NCBI GenBank assembly: GCA_964458575.1
Contig: CAYWMD010000020.1
Location: 38,271 to 102,270 of the forward strand
DNA length: 64,000 nt
Reading direction: 5' to 3'
DNA from: CAYWMD01 sp964458575
GTDB lineage: Bacteria; Verrucomicrobiota; Verrucomicrobiia; Limisphaerales; JADLHS01
Positions 60,252 to 64,000 of the stretch are shown in pieces. Made by a program: the position numbers and the translations under genes. Each line of letters opens with the position of its first letter. Positions within the stretch are counted from its first letter, which is position 1. The notes beneath the pieces are model-generated. The model was not told where the DNA came from. It searched no databases and was given only the letters and a program-made list of their open reading frames with translations.

Positions 60252-62869
60252 TTCGCACCCCCACTCTTCCCGCTCATCAATCGTTCCAGCCTTTCCAGCC
60301 TTTGCTTCAACTCCGTGATCTCCATTTCCTTCTGCTCCAGTTTCTGGTTCAACTCCTGCACCGCGGCGGCGGAGTAAATGGTGAGCGGATACGTGTCCAC
60401 CTGCAGGATTTCCGAGCCGTCGGCCAAGTGTTCGCCGCTAGCTTTGACGTGCTCGGGAAACACGTCCCGAAACTGCTGGGCCAGCACGTTGAGATAGCGG
60501 CGATCTTCCACGGCCGGATGCTGCGCCCGATAATCCTCGGTGTAGCGGAAGCTGACCAGTTGCACGCGGGCGAGCCGGTCCAGCGCGCCGGCGATGGGCT
60601 GAACGTCCCGCTTGATGCGCGCATCCGAGTTGGCCAGCCACGACCCGGCGACGGACTTGGAGGCATCGCCCTCGACCTCGAGCCGGTTCCCGGTGGCCAC
60701 GCGCCCGATGCCGACTTTGCCGTCGGGATCAATGCGCATACGCTCCTGGGCGTTGCTAAAGAACTCGAGCTGGCCATCGGCGGAGCTGAACATGCCGCTG
60801 TCGACGTCGCCGCCATTGCCGGCGAAGGCGTAGCCGTTGTTGTTGCCACCAAAGCCGCCGGGCGAGCCGCCCCGGGCGCGGATGCCGCCGTTGACCTGAA
60901 GGCTCGATCCGGGAGTGCTTGTGTTGATCCCTACGCCGCCACTGGCGCGGATCAGGAACTGGTTGGTGGCGGTGGAGGCGAAGTCTGCGTCCGTTGAATC
61001 TGCCCACACAAAGGCACCTTGGTCGTCGGCCTTGGCCCGGCGGCCGGCGGCGAAGCTGTATTCGTTGGCAAAATTGCCGACGCCCCCGGGGATGGTGCCA
61101 TAGTTGCCGGAAACAATGTTCGAGCGGCCGCCGGAAATCACCGAGTATCCCAAATATCCCGCCGAAGTAATGCGGTTCTCTTCTCCGCCGCCAATCGTAT
61201 TTCCGTACGTGCCTCCGGCCCACTCAACCCGATTGCTGAATCCGCCCGCGATGGTCGTGGTGCTGGCATCCACAAGATTGTTAAGGCCACCACCGATGGT
61301 TGAGTGATTGTTTTCGAGGTTGATCCTATTCCGCTCACCGCCGCCGATAACATGGCCGATTTCATACGGACGGCTGCTCGATGAGCCGATCCGGTTTTCC
61401 ACTCCGCCGCTGATCACCGCGCCGATTCCGTAAACGGCATTGGAGGCACCGCCACCAATGGTCGAGTTGGTTGGTCCGATCTGGTAGGCGGCGCCCCAGC
61501 GGAGGGCATTGCCGTAGCCGCCACTGATGGTGGCATACGTTGCGTTGGTGCTGATGCTATTCCACGTTCCCCCGGCAATGGTGGCGTAACTCGCCTGATC
61601 CGCGATATTGTTGGTGGTCCCGCCGCTGATGGTGGCCCCGCGCAGAAAACCTGACCCCGTTAACAATTCACCCATGGTATTTCCGCTGCCTCCGCTAATT
61701 GTAGAAAACCGCGAAAAATAACCGATTTGATTCCCGTTGCCACCACCGATCGTGCTGGATATGCAATCTCGCCGGAGGCCGTTCGCAGTACCGCCGCCAA
61801 TCGTCGCGCCTTCGCTCTGATCCAGCATGGTGTTGCCTGAACCGCCGGCAATGGTTGCGCCATACGAGCGATTGATCACATTGTCCTTGCCACCTCCGAT
61901 GGTTGACCAATCGGCTTCGAAATCAATCCGGTTTCTCAGGCCTCCGGCGATGGTGCAGGCTGCATCGGTGTAGAACCCTTCAGTGATTCGGTTGCTCCAC
62001 CCACCCCCGATCGTGGCATACGGCGTGGCGTCAATCGTATTTTGCCGGCCTCCGGCAATTACGGCGGAAAGCCCGCTGACGCTGTTGCTCGTCCCGCCGC
62101 CGACCGTAGCCGTGGTACTCCACACACTGTTTGAATTTCCGCCGGCAATCGTCACCCCGGTGGCCCCCGCACCCACGCGGTTCAAAGGCGATCCGCCGAT
62201 GACATTGGGTGCCGCCGCGCCGTTCGGCTCCAGCCGCAACGCACGCGTGTTGAAAACCTTCAGTTCCAATGGCTCGTCATCCGTTGTCCCAATAAACTGC
62301 AACCCGGCCGTTGTGCCAGCGTTGCCGCAGGTGTACCACGGTGGACAGGAGCCCCAAATCAGCGCGCCTGGATTCAAATTGACCAGTCCGGCCCCGTTGC
62401 CCGTGAAGACGTTGCCTGCGTTATTAAAGGTCACCGGGCTGGAGTATGTCCCGCCCAGTTGTGCCGAGGGTAACGTACCGAGCAAATTGCTGGCCGCGAT
62501 GGCATAGGGTGTGGGCGTAAGTTGCGTCCGCGAGGCCAACACGACGAACGCTCCGCTCCCGTTGGTGCGCACGCTTGCTTCCAGCCAGCGCGCGTCCCCG
62601 TTGAAAGCGACCGCGCCAAAGTCCAGTGTGGTTGTGAACAGACCGTTGCTGACGACAATGCTAGCGTTGGTGATCGGGCCGGATATCAAGCTCCCGGCAG
62701 CAGATGCGTTATAGAGGTTGAACTTCAAGTCATAACGGCCGTTGGCCGCATTGAGGCCGTCGGCCAGCCTGCCTTGGTAGGTAAACGCCGTACCCATGGG
62801 CACGGCGATGATGTCGCTGACCGACAACGCCAGCGTGATTACGATCAGACTCAGGGGTTTGGTTTTCAT
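60248..62869 (-). CDS. Exported fibre with YadA-head-like repeats and C-terminal S74 chaperone
   Basis: 873 residues from ATG 62869, signal peptide MKTKPLSLIVITLALSVSD. An N-terminal FTYQGRLADGLNAANGRYDL domain comes first. Residues about 220-600 are some twenty ~15-residue repeats of the form TIGGGxxNxI or VISGGxxN, like the trimeric left-handed beta-roll of YadA heads. The C-terminus (about 740-830) is an endosialidase-type intramolecular chaperone (peptidase S74): NSDARIKRDVQPIAGALDRL, with the Ser748-Lys753 pair expected for self-cleavage, and YLNVLAQQFRDVFPEHV. A coiled coil of repeated KQRLERLERL ends it. Predicted to trimerise, then cut off the chaperone. Usually found on phage tail spikes; here the context is bacterial exported proteins. 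Confidence 0.87.
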   Translation of the reverse strand: MKTKPLSLIVITLALSVSDIIAVPMGTAFTYQGRLADGLNAANGRYDLKFNLYNASAAGSLISGPITNASIVVSNGLFTTTLDFGAVAFNGDARWLEASVRTNGSGAFVVLASRTQLTPTPYAIAASNLLGTLPSAQLGGTYSSPVTFNNAGNVFTGNGAGLVNLNPGALIWGSCPPWYTCGNAGTTAGLQFIGTTDDEPLELKVFNTRALRLEPNGAAAPNVIGGSPLNRVGAGATGVTIAGGNSNSVWSTTATVGGGTSNSVSGLSAVIAGGRQNTIDATPYATIGGGWSNRITEGFYTDAACTIAGGLRNRIDFEADWSTIGGGKDNVINRSYGATIAGGSGNTMLDQSEGATIGGGTANGLRRDCISSTIGGGNGNQIGYFSRFSTISGGSGNTMGELLTGSGFLRGATISGGTTNNIADQASYATIAGGTWNSISTNATYATISGGYGNALRWGAAYQIGPTNSTIGGGASNAVYGIGAVISGGVENRIGSSSSRPYEIGHVIGGGERNRINLENNHSTIGGGLNNLVDASTTTIAGGFSNRVEWAGGTYGNTIGGGEENRITSAGYLGYSVISGGRSNIVSGNYGTIPGGVGNFANEYSFAAGRRAKADDQGAFVWADSTDADFASTATNQFLIRASGGVGINTSTPGSSLQVNGGIRARGGSPGGFGGNNNGYAFAGNGGDVDSGMFSSADGQLEFFSNAQERMRIDPDGKVGIGRVATGNRLEVEGDASKSVAGSWLANSDARIKRDVQPIAGALDRLARVQLVSFRYTEDYRAQHPAVEDRRYLNVLAQQFRDVFPEHVKASGEHLADGSEILQVDTYPLTIYSAAAVQELNQKLEQKEMEITELKQRLERLERLMSGKSGGAK

Positions 62870-63310
62870 GATTTGTATTCGGTTAAGGGTCATTCTGGAC
62901 AAACATGTTCGTGGTACGTGCGATTTGATGGGCATGTTCTAAGTCTGACGAGTGCCGCCGGGTCGGTGTTACCTCCGGCTTGGTGCGCTGGACGCACCAC
63001 ACTTAGGAAAACTCGAGGGGCCATTTCTTTTTTAAAACTTTTTCGCCTGCCGGCTTCAAGCCCAAAACGCGCGATGTGTTTGATTTCAGGCGGCCAAATT
63101 ATGAATATAAGAATTGCAGCGCGACGGACGCTTGTAGCTGAAGGCCGAAATCGGCAGATGCACCACACTGTTCAACCCTGCGGCCATTGGCCCTTCACGT
63201 GACGGGATGCTTTCACGTGCTGACAAGAAAAGCATCGGGAAGCGCGAAATCGCATTGCGGGTGCCGGCTGTGCGTCGTGTTCAACCCGTGCAAGCGTCCG
63301 AAGACTAATG
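62870..63310. other. 441-base gene-free region upstream of the S74 fibre
   Basis: No convincing gene. A short dyad GGTGCG-ctgga-CGCACC lies at 62982-62998, and a T/A-rich stretch (TTCTTTTTTAAAAC) follows near 63025. The fibre operon promoter must lie here, but no -35/-10 pair stands out. Confidence 0.45.
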
Positions 63311-64000
63311 CTACCGCGCGTTGTAGTATTTGCGTCCGCCGTTGGCCGAACTGTCCGTATAATTGGTCGTGCCGATGAGGTTGGTCACGTAAGCCAGGAA
63401 CGACCAGACGGTGAGGTTGGTCGAAGACTGGAGTCGAACGACGTTGCCGGCGTCGCCCTGAATCGTGAATCGGAATTGATTTCCGCCCAACCAGGTTGGC
63501 GACAGCAAAACGACCGTGGGCGCGGCGGTGCTCCGTTGCGGAATGAAATCCACATAGGTCCCGTTATCTTGCAGGATGGCGATTTGCAGCATGGCAGCCG
63601 AACCGGAATTTGTATTCAGCAAATTGTACCGCAGGTCGGTGTAATCGAGGTTCACCAGGCCCGTTATCGGGTTGATGTCCTGAAGGTTGTTGGCGATGAG
63701 ATTGAGCCCGGTCAGTGTCGTCGCCCCGGACATGCCACTCAAATCGGTGAGGAGATTCGTATGGAGGTCAATTGTGTGCAGGTTGGGAAAACCACTGATG
63801 GTCGGCGCGATGACAAATTTGTTGTCGCGCAAGCCCAGCCAATCGAGTTGCGGCAGGTTGGACAGACCCGAAAGGTTGGTCAGGAGGTTGTGGGCGAATT
63901 CGAGCGTGCGCAGCAGCGGTAAATCCGTCAACGCGGAAACGGAAACAGGACATTCCCCAGTTTTTACCCAAAACCGAAAACGCGCTGCACATAGGGTGTG
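63311..64000 (-). CDS. Leucine-rich-repeat exported protein, 5' partial
   Basis: The frame is open to the right edge (an in-frame TTG at 63931 is not needed as a start), so about 229 C-terminal residues are visible. Four or five LRR units of the internalin/SDS22-like type: LLRTLEFAHNLLTNLSGLSN, PQLDWLGLRDNKFVIAPTIS, FPNLHTIDLHTNLLTDLSGM, TTLTGLNLIANNLQDINPI. The last ~90 residues form the shared exported module (FTIQGDAGNVVRLQSSTNL, ending GGRKYYNAR). Probably a surface binding protein. Signal peptide not seen because the N-terminus is outside the window. Confidence 0.83.
   Translation of the reverse strand, partial: HTLCAARFRFWVKTGECPVSVSALTDLPLLRTLEFAHNLLTNLSGLSNLPQLDWLGLRDNKFVIAPTISGFPNLHTIDLHTNLLTDLSGMSGATTLTGLNLIANNLQDINPITGLVNLDYTDLRYNLLNTNSGSAAMLQIAILQDNGTYVDFIPQRSTAAPTVVLLSPTWLGGNQFRFTIQGDAGNVVRLQSSTNLTVWSFLAYVTNLIGTTNYTDSSANGGRKYYNAR

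Noticed and set aside
60248..62869. Prophage tail-fibre region, because of the S74 chaperone
   Set aside because: No other phage genes nearby, the protein has a signal peptide, and the neighbours are exported bacterial proteins.

Overview
The window looks like a chromosomal segment of a GC-rich, polysaccharide-degrading Verrucomicrobiota bacterium (Pedosphaera/Limisphaera-like). This assignment is an inference. It rests on the mix of type I sulfatases, rare glycoside hydrolases (GH106, GH116, GH172, GH171, two WbsX/GH99-like proteins), Tat-exported enzymes, and very large exported repeat proteins that share a C-terminal module ending in an aromatic-aromatic-Arg pattern. No rRNA, tRNA, CRISPR array, transposase or phage structural operon was seen.

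Layout. 1-7.1 kb: end of an NHL beta-propeller protein, a 3' fragment of a second enolase gene, a 1219-residue exported repeat/Ig protein, and the intact enolase gene. 7.4-15.0 kb: an exported autotransporter-type beta-strand repeat protein; a URO-D-like protein and sugar porter that overlap by 4 nt; an exported nuclease with a C-terminal helix-hairpin-helix domain; and a CrcB/DUF190 fluoride-export pair. 15.2-31.7 kb: a carbohydrate block with a GH63/trehalase-like enzyme, GH116, GH172, two TIM-barrel isomerase-like proteins, an aldo/keto reductase-like Tat protein, an AT-richer two-gene cassette of unknown function coupled to an arabinose/fucose isomerase-like gene, and an SGNH-WbsX fusion. 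31.7-36.8 kb: a sulfatase directly behind a MntA/HepT toxin-antitoxin pair, then pyrD and pyrK, then an orphan membrane protein. 36.9-49.1 kb: a second carbohydrate block with an unknown GH-like protein, a sulfatase, a gene remnant, GH106, another putative GH, and a WbsX protein. 49.2-53.3 kb: a BlaI-type repressor, a BlaR1-type membrane peptidase carrying TPR and secretin-like domains, and a small secretin-like membrane protein. 53.4-64 kb: a DUF885 peptidase, NamZ, a LamG protein, and an S74-chaperoned exported fibre with a small overlapping partner. A leucine-rich-repeat protein runs off the right edge.

How the genes fit together. Sulfatases, GH106 and GH116, the GH172-like enzyme, isomerases and a sugar porter suggest breakdown of complex, probably sulfated and deoxysugar-rich glycans. 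The specific substrate cannot be read from sequence.

The most unusual features are three. (1) Several families of palindromic or tandem repeats are scattered through intergenic regions and also sit in frame inside five enzyme genes (GH116, GH172, the isomerase, pyrK and GH106). (2) A BlaR1-type signalling protease is fused to a secretin-like domain under a BlaI-type operator. (3) A two-gene AT-richer cassette of unknown function is translationally coupled to the isomerase gene.
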